A stretch of DNA of 64,000 nt, from contig NC_019680.1 of NCBI RefSeq assembly GCF_000316685.1, positions 2,481,501-2,545,500 on the forward strand. Direction: 5' to 3'. The translations under genes and the position numbers were made by a program. The notes beneath the pieces are model-generated. The model worked only from the letters and a program-made list of their open reading frames with translations. It made no database searches and had not been told where the DNA came from. This DNA comes from Synechococcus sp. PCC 6312. Its GTDB lineage: Bacteria; Cyanobacteriota; Cyanobacteriia; Thermosynechococcales; Thermosynechococcaceae. Shown here piece by piece: positions 55,232 through 64,000 of this stretch. Position 1 is the stretch's first letter, and every line of letters starts with the position of its first letter.

Positions 55232-56545
55232 ATGGGAGGGTTAGCCCGTGAAACAGGTAGGGGTATGTATATTCCTTGGGTAGGTAAAGTCAAGCGACCA
55301 TTGCCTTGGTTGCTGGGTCTGGGTCTGGCTGGGGTGATCATAGCCGCTGGTGGGATATGGGTGAGCCACTCGAGTCACAAGTTAGATCTGGCTCCCTACA
55401 CGGTTGCTGTCCAACGCGGGGATAATTTGACCTTACGGATTACGGCCAGCGGCAAGGTTGTGCCCATTCAAACCGTCAATATTAGCCCCAAAAACTCGGG
55501 TCAACTGGCCCAACTGTATGTGGAACAGGGAGATTTGGTTAAAAAAGGGGAAATTATTGCTCGGATGGATCCTCGGGATGCCCAGGCCCAATTAGACCTT
55601 GCCCAGGCCCAACTTGCCGATGCCATAGCCCGCCGAGATCGCACCCAGGCCGGGAATCGCCGCCAAGAAATTGCCCAGGCCCAAAACCAAGTCACTGCGG
55701 CCCAGGCCCGGATGAAGTTGGCCCAAGAACGCTTAAAACGCAATCAAACCTTAGCCGCAGAGGGGGCCATTAGTCGCGATAGTTTAGATGCCTTAATTGC
55801 TGACAATGATGCCACCGCTGCCAGTCTTCAAGAAGCTCGTAAACGCCTGGATTTGCTCCGGGAAGGGGCCAGGGTCGAGGATATTCGCCAAGCCAATGCC
55901 CAGGTTGCCGCATCTAAAGCCCAGGTTGAGGCCGCCAAAGTCGTGTTAGCCGATACGGTGATTCGGGCCCCCTTTAGCGGAATTATTACCCAAAAATATG
56001 CCACTCCCGGCGCGTTTGTCACCCCAACCACAAGTGCTTCCTCCACCACCTCTGCCACCTCAACCTCCATTGTTGCCATTGCCGAGGGGTTGGAAGTGAT
56101 TGCCCAAGTCCCAGAAGTGGATATTGGCCAAATCAAGCTGGGGATGCCGGTGGATATTGTCGCTGATGCATTCCCCGATCAAACCTTTAGCGGGGATGTT
56201 CGCCTCGTCGCTCCAGAAGCTGTGGTTGAGCAAAATGTGACGTTCTTTCAAGTCCGTGTCAAGATTCGCACTGGCCTGGACAAGCTGCGCTCCGGGATGA
56301 ACGTAGATCTAGTCTTTATCGGTCAATCCCTCCCCAATGCCCTGCTGATTCCCACGGTTGCCATTGCCACTGAAAAGGGGAAAACGGGAGTCTATGTGCC
56401 TGGGCCCGATCAAAAACCTGTCTTTCGGCCAATTACCACGGGCTCTAGCATTGAGGATCAAACCCAAGTCCTTGAAGGTCTCCAGGCCGAGGATGTGATT
56501 TTTGTTGATTTTCCCAAGCAACTGCGACCCAAGCAAGATAGCTAG
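55232..56545 (+). CDS. HlyD/MacA-type membrane fusion protein (efflux adaptor)
   Basis: A 437-aa periplasmic adaptor. One N-terminal membrane anchor (LPWLLGLGLAGVIIAAGGI), barrel-sandwich motif (SGKVVPIQTVNISPK), a long alpha-helical hairpin (~120-240, repeated AQAQLADAIARRD), and beta-barrel end (GVYVPGPDQKPVFRPI). Usually works with an ABC ATPase/permease or RND pump plus TolC. None follows. ATG at 55265 is an alternative start just before the anchor. Confidence 0.9.
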   Translation: MGGLARETGRGMYIPWVGKVKRPLPWLLGLGLAGVIIAAGGIWVSHSSHKLDLAPYTVAVQRGDNLTLRITASGKVVPIQTVNISPKNSGQLAQLYVEQGDLVKKGEIIARMDPRDAQAQLDLAQAQLADAIARRDRTQAGNRRQEIAQAQNQVTAAQARMKLAQERLKRNQTLAAEGAISRDSLDALIADNDATAASLQEARKRLDLLREGARVEDIRQANAQVAASKAQVEAAKVVLADTVIRAPFSGIITQKYATPGAFVTPTTSASSTTSATSTSIVAIAEGLEVIAQVPEVDIGQIKLGMPVDIVADAFPDQTFSGDVRLVAPEAVVEQNVTFFQVRVKIRTGLDKLRSGMNVDLVFIGQSLPNALLIPTVAIATEKGKTGVYVPGPDQKPVFRPITTGSSIEDQTQVLEGLQAEDVIFVDFPKQLRPKQDS

Positions 56546-56661
56546 GAGCACTGTGGCCTGGATCAGGGCAAGGTCTTGAGGCAGGGATTAATGATTGTCA
56601 GGTTGCCAATACAACAGGAAAAGGCCGTTAAGCGTTTCTTGGCGAGGAGACTACTCGTTTT

Positions 56662-56916
56662 TTGCGGGTGATCTCCACTTTGACAGCCCTGAGTCCTGCT
56701 GAAAGAGATGTCATTCCTTGGTATCGAGTGGTTGCCGCTCCAGGCCAAATCACAGCCCCTCATCCCGCCAAAGCCGAAACTCAGAAACTTGCTCTAGAAC
56801 AGGAAGGCCTGTTTTTCCAAGGGAAACGGGAGATTGTCAATTTTGCCGAATACTTTATTGCCGCAGATGATCTCAACAGTGGGATTTCCCGTCAAGTGCG
56901 ACCACAACCCTGTTGA
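56662..56916 (+). pseudogene. Probable remnant of an MGMT/alkyltransferase-like protein gene
   Basis: An 84-codon frame. RDVIPWYRVVAAPGQITAP followed by QKLALEQEGLFFQG resembles the C-terminal half of the O6-alkylguanine-DNA alkyltransferase fold (PxHRV and LLxxEG motifs), in the alkyltransferase-like variant (Trp in place of the reactive Cys; Tyr where His is usual). The N-terminal ~45 residues are absent: the frame is closed by TAA at 56629 and no complementary part occurs upstream. Probably a decayed gene. Confidence 0.4.
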
Positions 56917-57041
56917 CGTAGCCTCCCATAGGAACAAATAATCTGCTCTAGCTTACTTTAGTCTAAGCACCAGATTACGCGTCATTTGGCTGGAATCGGT
57001 AATGCTATATCATCAAAACAATCTTGTTTCGGGGTGAGAGG

Positions 57042-57500
57042 ATGAAACAGTCTTGGCTCATGGGTGTGGGTTTACTGACCCTGTGTTCTGTGATCAGTAT
57101 TCGCCCTGCCGCCGCTCATCCCCATAACAATCCCACCACTGCCCTTACTCCCCCTGCCCCCTATCCCAACAGCCTCAAGCCTGGCTCCAATGAAATGCTC
57201 CGGGCCCCAACCGCCATGGCCGAGGGAGTAGAGGTGATTATTTCCGATGTGATTATTCCTCCCAATTCACGCTTGCCGCGCCACTACCATCCAGGGGAGG
57301 AGTTTATCTATGTGATTGAAGGAGAGGTCGTCCATGTGGAGGAGGGAAAACCGGACCGGATTGTTAGGGCTGGGGAAACAGTGGTCATTCCGCCCAAGGT
57401 GATTCATGCTCCCTACACAACCGATCAAGCCGCTCGGGCAATTGTCTTTCGGGTTCATGTGGCAGGGCAACCGGAACGGATTCTAGTTGAGGATAAATAA
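57042..57500 (+). CDS. Exported cupin domain protein
   Basis: A 152-aa protein with a signal peptide (WLMGVGLLTLCSVIS...AAAHP). The conserved cupin metal motif LPRHYHPGEEFIYVIEGEV and the second box GETVVIPPKVIHA place two His, one Glu and one His at the metal site. Secreted cupins are mostly uncharacterised. ATG 57042, not the upstream in-frame TTG, gives the natural MKQSW start. Confidence 0.85.
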   Translation: MKQSWLMGVGLLTLCSVISIRPAAAHPHNNPTTALTPPAPYPNSLKPGSNEMLRAPTAMAEGVEVIISDVIIPPNSRLPRHYHPGEEFIYVIEGEVVHVEEGKPDRIVRAGETVVIPPKVIHAPYTTDQAARAIVFRVHVAGQPERILVEDK

Positions 57501-57521
57501 GCTCGGTTAACCCCAACCGCC

Positions 57522-58877
57522 CTAAAGCGTAAAGGTAAAGTTATCCACCAACAGGCCGGGTACTAAACTTCCCCCTAAAGCCCGATGTTCATAGGTATCG
57601 GTATGGGCAATGTAGTCTTGGGTTTGGGTCAGGTCAACTAAGTTCTCTCCAAAGCAGTTATAGAGACTTTCATCAAAGCGCAAGTCTTGAATCGGGGCGA
57701 CAATTTCCCCAGCTTCAACCCAAAAACAGGCGTAACGAGTCATCCCGGTGATCCGACCTTGGGGACGATCACTCCAGTTGAGATAGTGCAAATTGCTCAA
57801 ATATAGGCCGGTATTCAGATTTTTTAAAACTTCTGCGGCATTTAACTGCCCAACGCCCACTTCCGGGGCCCGAAGTCCTTCACTGGCAGCGGCTCCATTA
57901 CTATCCAGGCCATATTCTTTGGCGGTCCGACTATTGACTAAGGTATTTACTAGGCGACCGGATGCAATGATGGGTAACTCTTCAGGGGCAAATTCTCCTT
58001 GATCATTGAAACGGGGGACTTGTCCGTGTCGGAAGTTTTCACTGAGAGAGAACTTGGGGGAGAGATGTTTTCCATCCCGCAGTGGGGCAAAGGCACTTTC
58101 TCCTTGGCGCAGGGCGGCTTCACTCACGGCTCCCCAAGATAACATCCCTACGAGTTCGGCGGTTGCGGCTGGGGCCAGATAGGTCCGATATTGACCAGGA
58201 AGAATGGTTTTGCCGGGCTGCTCCAGGATTTGCAGTTGGGGCCGGGCTGCAGCGATTTGGGCCTGATAGCGAGACTCTGACCAAACAGAACCGGCCTGAA
58301 TGGCTTTGACGGCTTTACCAGTCCCCGTGATCAAGGAATAGTCGAGGGTGAAGGTTTCTGTCGCAAACCAATGGTGTTGACCAGCAGAGTTACTGTTGCC
58401 CCGAAAAATTAGTCCCCCGGCGTAAAGGCCCGTAAAGTCTAAATCTTGGACTGGCGCAAGAATGGCGGTGACGGCTGTTTCTGGCTCTAAAAGTTGACCG
58501 GGGTGATAGTCACGACTGGAGCCAAAGTTCTGGGGCAAAACAATGTAGGGGTCGGGGGGAAGTTGGGGCAGTTCTTGGCGCAGTTGGTGCAGGGCGTAGC
58601 GACTCCGGCTCAGGTCAAGCTCTGGATTGCTGGTAAAGGGGAGGCTGGCCTGGGCGGTGCGCTCGTTGTGGATGAGGGTTAGGGTCAGTTGGGCATCGCT
58701 GACAGTTCCAGTTTGGCGGACTTTGGCCTGGTTAAAGCGGATAAATTGGCTATTTTCACCCCGAATGGCCAGAAATAGATGCTCATCAGCCTGTAGTTCA
58801 TTGAGGAGTGCCTGACTCAGGGTTTGGAATTGGGCGGCCAGTTGTTCGGGTGGCAAGGCAAACAAGGAGAACTCCAC
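57522..58877 (-). CDS. TldD/PmbA family protein (PmbA/TldE-like)
   Basis: A 451-aa member of the TldD/PmbA family, whose E. coli pair processes peptides such as microcin precursors. The catalytic HExxxH of TldD is not present; the sequence fits the PmbA (TldE) partner. Landmarks: GLYAGGLIFRGNSNSAGQHHW, LRAPEVGVGQLNAAEVLKNL (the last two quoted in part). The partner TldD is not in the window. Confidence 0.85.
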   Translation of the reverse strand: MEFSLFALPPEQLAAQFQTLSQALLNELQADEHLFLAIRGENSQFIRFNQAKVRQTGTVSDAQLTLTLIHNERTAQASLPFTSNPELDLSRSRYALHQLRQELPQLPPDPYIVLPQNFGSSRDYHPGQLLEPETAVTAILAPVQDLDFTGLYAGGLIFRGNSNSAGQHHWFATETFTLDYSLITGTGKAVKAIQAGSVWSESRYQAQIAAARPQLQILEQPGKTILPGQYRTYLAPAATAELVGMLSWGAVSEAALRQGESAFAPLRDGKHLSPKFSLSENFRHGQVPRFNDQGEFAPEELPIIASGRLVNTLVNSRTAKEYGLDSNGAAASEGLRAPEVGVGQLNAAEVLKNLNTGLYLSNLHYLNWSDRPQGRITGMTRYACFWVEAGEIVAPIQDLRFDESLYNCFGENLVDLTQTQDYIAHTDTYEHRALGGSLVPGLLVDNFTFTL

Positions 58878-58963
58878 TTTATTTCACGTTGTTTTTGATC
58901 CTAACTTGCTTTGTTGGGAAGGGATGACTGCCCCAGAGGAAATGAGCCATCTAGACTCAGGAC

Positions 58964-59353
58964 TTAGCGAATCCCATCCACCCGCTGCTCCCAGTTTTGG
59001 CCATCAAAGGGTTTAATTTCAAACTGGGCCTGGACTTCCGGCTGCCACCAGTCATCTAAGCAACGAAGGTTGACATCGTAATCATTGGGGTGGGAACGGG
59101 GGCGATAAAAGGAATGAATGCCACAGGTTTTGCAGAAGTAATGTTTAGCAATGCCGGTATTAAACGTGTAAGTAGCTAAGTGATCCTCACCTTGGAGTAA
59201 TTCAAAATCTTCCGGTGGCACAATCAAATGCAAAAAGCCTTTTTTACTGCAAATGGAACAATTACAATCCACGGCCTGGAATTTGCGCACCGTGACTCGA
59301 AACCTGATGGCCTGGCAGTGACATCCTCCGGTAAATGTTTTCGCTTCTGCCAT
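58964..59353 (-). CDS. GFA (glutathione-dependent formaldehyde-activating) domain protein
   Basis: A 129-aa zinc protein with the GFA Cys set: GGCHCQAIRF, CNCSICSKKG and CKTCGIHSF. Beta-tent fold by family. It may bind glutathione or small thiols; the enzymatic role is not certain. A 275-base noncoding stretch upstream holds its promoter. Confidence 0.9.
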   Translation of the reverse strand: MAEAKTFTGGCHCQAIRFRVTVRKFQAVDCNCSICSKKGFLHLIVPPEDFELLQGEDHLATYTFNTGIAKHYFCKTCGIHSFYRPRSHPNDYDVNLRCLDDWWQPEVQAQFEIKPFDGQNWEQRVDGIR

Positions 59354-59629
59354 GATTTATAACCTTGCAAAGAAGGACGAGGCAATATTCGGCAATCCAA
59401 GTTTAACTCAGACCCCAAGAGAATTTCTTTAAATGGGAGTTTATCCGCTAGTTGAAATCGTGTGGTGAAGTTGCCCGATAGCTCTAAGTTGTCTGGATTT
59501 AAGGGTCAAGCCAGGAGCGCAGGGATTCAAATTGAGTTTATCAAGATCAACCCAAACCACATATGGTTTATTACTGGGGGCTAATGTTCTCCCAATCGGC
59601 ATAAGACTGGACTAAATCCCCGCTTCAGT

Positions 59630-60664
59630 TTAGTTTCCTGCTTGCCGCTTCCCATAAGAAATTGCATAGGCTCCAGAACGAAAGAGCAAGATTGGATCAT
59701 TGGTTGGCTGCACACCATCGCTCAGAATTAGAGGATCAAAGTTAATAGCTTCACAGGCCTGGCCGGGTTGAGGTGCTGCCTTGGTTAGGGTCAGGGTTCC
59801 AACTTTTACCTGTTTCCGATTTTCCGGCCAAGCAATCGTGGGGTTGTTCTGCTCATCATTGGGCTGGCCAATCGTAGCAATCATGTCCCAGCGCACGGGG
59901 CCGTTTTGTGTCCGGTCAATCAGGGCTTTTTCAAGAAAGTTAGCAGGTGATGATTTTAATTGCTCGTCAGACAGCCGTTGCTCACCATCTTGGGGGACAA
60001 ATTGCCAACGGACAAGGGTTGTTTTGTTTGCCCGGTTGATAAATTTGAAGGTATGAATCCCCCAGTAAGAACTATTGGCATAGCTAGTAGGGGGATTGTT
60101 ATTGGCTAAGTATTGGGCCTGGGCGAGATTATCCGGGTGACTCTCTTTGAACGCTTTGAGGGCCTCTGGATTAGGTTTACCTGTGGCGGGGTCGGGCTTC
60201 ATGGCGATCATTAGGTCATAGAATGTTTGCGGTTGAGCAGCCCCAAAAATCGGGGTGTTTAGCATCGCCATCTGGTGGAATTTCCCGTTGGGTAGCTGAA
60301 ACTGGAGGGCTAATCCCCGCGCACTTTTAGCGGTATCTGGGGCCTTTGGATTGCCACCTGCTAATGAAAACCTAGCAACAACGGGAATGGGTTGCCCTGA
60401 GAATAGTGGAGAACGCGAATATTTACGACCTTCAGCACTGCCAATAAATTCCCCAGATGCACAAACCCCTTTGATATGGTTCCGCCGCTGGCCTGGGTTA
60501 ACCCCAAATGTCCCCTCAACTGCAGCGATGACTTGCTCTGGGGTGACTCCTGTGGCCGCAAAGCTGAGCGTGATGGCACTTAAGGATGTTGCGACCGCCA
60601 AGAAAACGACAAGAATTTGCTTCAAGCGAATCTTAAACTTGACTGGCACGATATATTTTCCCAT
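59630..60664 (-). CDS. Catalase-family peroxidase, SrpA-like, exported
   Basis: A 344-aa heme-protein homologue of the small catalase family found in cyanobacteria (SrpA-type). N-terminal hydrophobic signal (ILVVFLAVATSLSAITLSFA), then RRNHIKGVCASGEF (distal His), ARFSLAGGNPKAPDT and RGLALQFQLPNG, and the C-terminal RSGAYAISYG with the proximal Tyr. It is shorter than a typical catalase and lacks the C-terminal flavodoxin. Probably periplasmic peroxidase. Confidence 0.88.
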   Translation of the reverse strand: MGKYIVPVKFKIRLKQILVVFLAVATSLSAITLSFAATGVTPEQVIAAVEGTFGVNPGQRRNHIKGVCASGEFIGSAEGRKYSRSPLFSGQPIPVVARFSLAGGNPKAPDTAKSARGLALQFQLPNGKFHQMAMLNTPIFGAAQPQTFYDLMIAMKPDPATGKPNPEALKAFKESHPDNLAQAQYLANNNPPTSYANSSYWGIHTFKFINRANKTTLVRWQFVPQDGEQRLSDEQLKSSPANFLEKALIDRTQNGPVRWDMIATIGQPNDEQNNPTIAWPENRKQVKVGTLTLTKAAPQPGQACEAINFDPLILSDGVQPTNDPILLFRSGAYAISYGKRQAGN

Positions 60665-60953
60665 TGCTTAGAACCTAACCCTAGTCCACAAAAAATAAAC
60701 AACGGTTATTCTAGCGATTTTTTGTACTATCTTGCGACGTGGACTTTAAGTTAAGCAGTTTACCGGTTCATGTCAACGTATCAGTGGCTGTTCGTAATCT
60801 GAATCTCAGTTGGTATAAGACCGGGTTACAGCATGGCATCGGCTCCTGTACTAAACCCCCTTAGTGGTTCAAAACTTTCTCCGATTCCAAATGCCAGTTT
60901 AGGTAGTGTTTGAAATGACATCCCCCAAAAAATGCTTTTGATTCTGTCATGAG
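60665..60953. other. Intergenic region, no gene seen
   Basis: About 290 bases between the catalase-like gene and the end of valS. Contains an imperfect ATGACA...TGTCAT hairpin with internal T-run close to the valS stop, possibly part of its terminator. No ORF of note. Confidence 0.4.
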
Positions 60954-63674
60954 CTATAACCTCCCTAAGCGGGCCTGGAGAATTTTGGCTTGTTGTTCAG
61001 CCGCAGATAACGCAGCTTTGGCTCCTTCGACTACTTCTGGCTTGGCTTTAGCGACAAATCCCGGATTGCCTAACCGTTTTTGCACCGATTCAATTTCCTG
61101 GGTGACTTTTTGCAGGTCTTTGGTTAATTTCTCCTGTAGGGCTGACACATCTACAACACCCGCCAACGGAATCAGAACTTCCACAGTTCCAACCACACCC
61201 GCAAAGACTTTCTCATTGGCCGCTGATTCAGATGTAATGGTCAAGGTTTCCACACGGGCTAAATGTTCAATATAGGCTTGACCGGATTTGAGAACGGCTA
61301 ACTCGTCTGGGTTTTGGCCTTGGAGAATGGTGGTAATTTTCAGGCCGGGTTTAATGCCTGCCTCAGAGCGTAAATTGCGAATGGTACGAATCGTTTCCAT
61401 GATCAACGTGAAATTCGCTTCCAATTCCCCATCAATCAAGCTTAAATCTGGTTCTGGATAAGGTTGCAAGGCTAAATAGGTTGTGTCCGGGGCCTGGGTG
61501 AGACTGTGCCAAATTTCCTCGGTGATGTGGGGCATGAAGGGATGAAACAGTTTCAGGGTTGTTTCCAGGCCCTGAGCGAGTACCTGTTGGGCGGTGGTTT
61601 TACTAACAGAATCTTCTCCTTGCAGGCGGGGCTTAACCAGTTCAATATACCAATCGCAAAAATCACCCCAAATAAATTCATACAAGCCCTTGGATGCTTC
61701 CCCTAACCCATACTGATCAATTTGCTCACGGGTGGTTTTAATCAGTTGATTGAGTTTGGATAATAACCAGCGGTCGGCTAATTCTAATTGAGTTGGATCA
61801 GGAGAACCTAACTGGCCTGGGGTTTGCTCACCTAAATTCAGCAAGACAAAGCGGGAGGCATTCCAGAGTTTATTGGCAAAGTTGCGTGAGGCTTCGACAG
61901 TAGCCGATTCATCGGTTTTGCGGTTGTACTCCATCCGAATATCTTGACCCGCCCCGACGACTTCTTTGACCAAGGTATAACGTAGAGCATCCGTCCCATA
62001 TTTATTAATCAACAGCAGCGGATCAATGCCATTATTCGAGGATTTTGACATTTTCTTGTTGTTTTCATCCCGCACCAGGCCATGGATATAAACATCAGAA
62101 AAAGGCATTTTTTTCGTGAAATATCCGGCCATTAAGGTCATCCGGGCGACCCAGAAAAAGATAATGTCAAACCCTGTAACGAGGGTGGCATTGGGATAAT
62201 AGGTGTCAAAATCAATGGTTTTCTCGGGCCAACCTAATGTGGAAAACGGCCAAAGTCCTGAAGAAAACCAGGTATCTAGCACATCGGGGTCTTGTTCGAG
62301 GGTAATGTCATTACCAAATTGAGCTTTAGCTGTTTTTTCCGCCTCGGCCTGACTCTTGGTGACAATAAAGGGAGTGTGATCTGTAATTTCCCCATTAGTT
62401 TCACTAACCACATACCAGGCCGGGATTTGATGCCCCCACCACAGTTGACGAGAAATACACCAATCTTTTAAGTTGACAAGCCAATCCCGATATACTTTTG
62501 TCCAGCGTTCTGGAATAAACCGAGGGGAGTTATTGTCATCTAATTCATGTAGCGTGTGATCGGCTAAGGGGCGAATTTTAACAAACCATTGGGTTGATAA
62601 GAGTGGTTCAACCGGAACTTTGCCCCGATCACTGTAGGGAACGGTATGCTTATAATCTTCAACTCGAACTAAAAAGCCTTGCTGTTCTAATGCTTCAACG
62701 ACTTTCTTCCGAGCGACAAACCGATCTAAGCCGACAAACTCTCCAGCGTTTTCATTCAATGTGCCATCTTTATTGAGCAAATTAATCATCGGTAAATTGT
62801 GGCGTTCACCCATGGCAAAATCATTGGGATCATGGGCCGGTGTCACCTTGACACAACCTGTCCCAAAACTCGGATCCACATAACTATCGGCAATGATCGG
62901 AATTTCCCGGTTCATCAACGGCAAGATCAATGTTTTTCCGACTAATTGGGTATAGCGGGTATCCTCAGGATTCACTGCCACCGCCGTATCCCCCAACATC
63001 GTTTCCGGCCGGGTTGTTGCCACTTCTAAATAGCCAGAACCATCAGCCAACGGATAGCGAAAATGCCACAAATGCCCCGCTACTTCGATGTTTTCTACTT
63101 CTAAATCGGAAACTGCGGATTGACTGGCCGGACACCAGTTGACCATGTATTGCCCCCGGTAGATCAGGCCATCCTCATAAAGCTGGACAAACGCCTCTAA
63201 TACCGCCGCTGACAGGCCCGCATCCATCGTGAATCGCTCCCGACTCCAATCCACGGAGAGGCCCAGCCGCCGCAGTTGCCCGACAATCGTCCCACCCGAT
63301 TCTTCTTTCCAGGCCCAGGCCCGCTCTAAATATTTTTCCCGACCAACATCCTCCCGAGCTTTCCCCGCCGCCGTTAATTCCCGATCCAAAATCGTACTCA
63401 CGGCAATGCTGGCATGATCCGTTCCCGGCAACCAAAGCGTATTGCGCCCAATCATCCGGTGATAGCGAATCAGAACATCAATCAAGGCGTGTTCAAAGGC
63501 ATGACCCATGTGCAAACTGCCCGTGACGTTTGGCGGCGGAATCACAATACAGTAGGGTTCACCGGGATGGTTTGGATCCGCTTGAAAGGCCTGGTGAGTT
63601 TCCCAGAGGGTTTGCCATTTGGCTTCCGTGGCCTGGGGGGTGTATTGACTGGGCAGAGGGGCAGGTGTGGTCAT
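60954..63674 (-). CDS. valS: Valyl-tRNA synthetase
   Basis: A class I synthetase of about 906 aa. HIGH-type motif [15 protein letters not shown] near the start; [12 protein letters not shown] for KMSKS; editing domain around [17 protein letters not shown]-terminal coiled coil ([16 protein letters not shown]). ATG 63674 is selected; a GTG at 63701 is in frame. The CCAGGCC motif occurs several times inside. Confidence 0.97.
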   Translation of the reverse strand: MTTPAPLPSQYTPQATEAKWQTLWETHQAFQADPNHPGEPYCIVIPPPNVTGSLHMGHAFEHALIDVLIRYHRMIGRNTLWLPGTDHASIAVSTILDRELTAAGKAREDVGREKYLERAWAWKEESGGTIVGQLRRLGLSVDWSRERFTMDAGLSAAVLEAFVQLYEDGLIYRGQYMVNWCPASQSAVSDLEVENIEVAGHLWHFRYPLADGSGYLEVATTRPETMLGDTAVAVNPEDTRYTQLVGKTLILPLMNREIPIIADSYVDPSFGTGCVKVTPAHDPNDFAMGERHNLPMINLLNKDGTLNENAGEFVGLDRFVARKKVVEALEQQGFLVRVEDYKHTVPYSDRGKVPVEPLLSTQWFVKIRPLADHTLHELDDNNSPRFIPERWTKVYRDWLVNLKDWCISRQLWWGHQIPAWYVVSETNGEITDHTPFIVTKSQAEAEKTAKAQFGNDITLEQDPDVLDTWFSSGLWPFSTLGWPEKTIDFDTYYPNATLVTGFDIIFFWVARMTLMAGYFTKKMPFSDVYIHGLVRDENNKKMSKSSNNGIDPLLLINKYGTDALRYTLVKEVVGAGQDIRMEYNRKTDESATVEASRNFANKLWNASRFVLLNLGEQTPGQLGSPDPTQLELADRWLLSKLNQLIKTTREQIDQYGLGEASKGLYEFIWGDFCDWYIELVKPRLQGEDSVSKTTAQQVLAQGLETTLKLFHPFMPHITEEIWHSLTQAPDTTYLALQPYPEPDLSLIDGELEANFTLIMETIRTIRNLRSEAGIKPGLKITTILQGQNPDELAVLKSGQAYIEHLARVETLTITSESAANEKVFAGVVGTVEVLIPLAGVVDVSALQEKLTKDLQKVTQEIESVQKRLGNPGFVAKAKPEVVEGAKAALSAAEQQAKILQARLGRL

Positions 63675-63887
63675 GGAGGCGGCAAACTCAATAATGCTCA
63701 CCTATTTTACCTGGCGGCCGCTGGCCTGGTTGGGATTGGGAGGCTTAGGTGACTCACCGATCCTTTTACTTTGTTAGTTTTTGGAAGAATGTTGAGTCTT
63801 TTTGGGGACTGGGTTAGAGTCAGGACAGTCGTTTTCCATCCGATCAGGCCTGGGCTGAAGACCCCGCAAGAATTTGGTCATTAATTT

Positions 63888-64000
63888 ATGGTTGCTAACC
63901 CTTCACGATCTCCAGCAGAGCTAACATCTGTCCCATCGTTATATGAGCAAGATTATCTGATCTGGCTTGAAAAAACAGTCCGTCAACTAGAGTCTCAGGT
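63888..64000 (+). CDS. DUF29 family protein, 5' end only
   Basis: Partial gene cut off by the window end. Thirty-seven codons are visible, from MVANPSRSPAELTSV to YEQDYLIWLEKTVRQLES. The LYEQDxxxWLExT pattern marks the N-terminus of the cyanobacteria-rich DUF29 family, of unknown function. Divergent from valS. Confidence 0.7.
   Translation, partial: MVANPSRSPAELTSVPSLYEQDYLIWLEKTVRQLESQ

Noticed and set aside
57522-58877. Active TldD metalloprotease
   Set aside because: No HExxxH motif is present; the sequence fits the PmbA/TldE partner instead.

Overview
The window is chromosomal DNA from a cyanobacterium. Diagnostic genes are psaL-psaI (photosystem I), ndhA-ndhI-ndhG-ndhE in the cyanobacterial order, a ycf34 homologue, a relative of the Synechocystis slr0144-slr0152 photosystem II assembly operon, and cyanobacteria-typical families (DUF1823, DUF3122, Uma2, DUF29). 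Base composition is balanced. HIP1 (GCGATCGC) is almost absent (two seen), while the 10-bp palindrome CCAGGCCTGG and its half-site CCAGGCC/GGCCTGG occur throughout. A unicellular Synechococcus/Thermosynechococcus-type lineage is plausible, but the species cannot be fixed from the sequence alone.

Layout. 0-9.4 kb: a coiled-coil protein, glmS, membrane or exported unknowns, a GDT1-type transporter overlapping a class-I amidotransferase, a Uma2 protein, and the NDH-1 operon. 9.5-13.2 kb: a large repeat-rich RTX-type calcium-binding protein gene split by one apparent -1 frameshift. 13.4-14.9 kb: DUF1823-bioF. 15.5-19.6 kb: six-gene photosystem II assembly-type operon (two V4R proteins, a repeat protein, a helical protein, a 2Fe-2S ferredoxin, a TPR membrane protein). 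19.7-22.1 kb: purE, a small membrane protein, nagA. 22.2-24.0 kb: a translationally coupled two-gene accessory module of unknown function whose second protein resembles an ImmA/IrrE peptidase without catalytic residues. 24-27.8 kb: PH-like membrane protein, DUF1361 protein, trpG/pabA, dgkA, pdxJ.

27.9-38.8 kb: an RNase Z fused to a transposase-type helix-turn-helix, DUF3122, a solitary D12 DNA adenine methylase, livG-livF, a phosphoglycerate-mutase-like phosphatase, a large GT39-like/TPR membrane protein, a pentapeptide-repeat protein, a double-domain SagB-type nitroreductase, and an Rrf2 regulator with no cysteine. 39-44.5 kb: lepB, an ExoD-like protein, an aldo/keto reductase that has lost its iron-sulfur ligands, a K+ channel, a CYTH protein, a LapA-domain protein, psaI and psaL. 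44.8-64 kb: secA, Uma2, an M50-CBS protease, a TpsB secretion porin, cobL, hslO, ycf34, an HlyD-type adaptor, an MGMT-like remnant, a cupin, a PmbA-like protein, a GFA protein, an SrpA-like catalase, valS and the start of a DUF29 gene.

Most genes are housekeeping. The least explained are the 22.2-24.0 kb module, the RNase Z-HTH fusion, the frameshifted RTX gene, a small dispersed inverted-repeat element (three copies) and the abundant CCAGGCCTGG palindrome. No tRNA, rRNA, CRISPR array or intact insertion sequence was seen.
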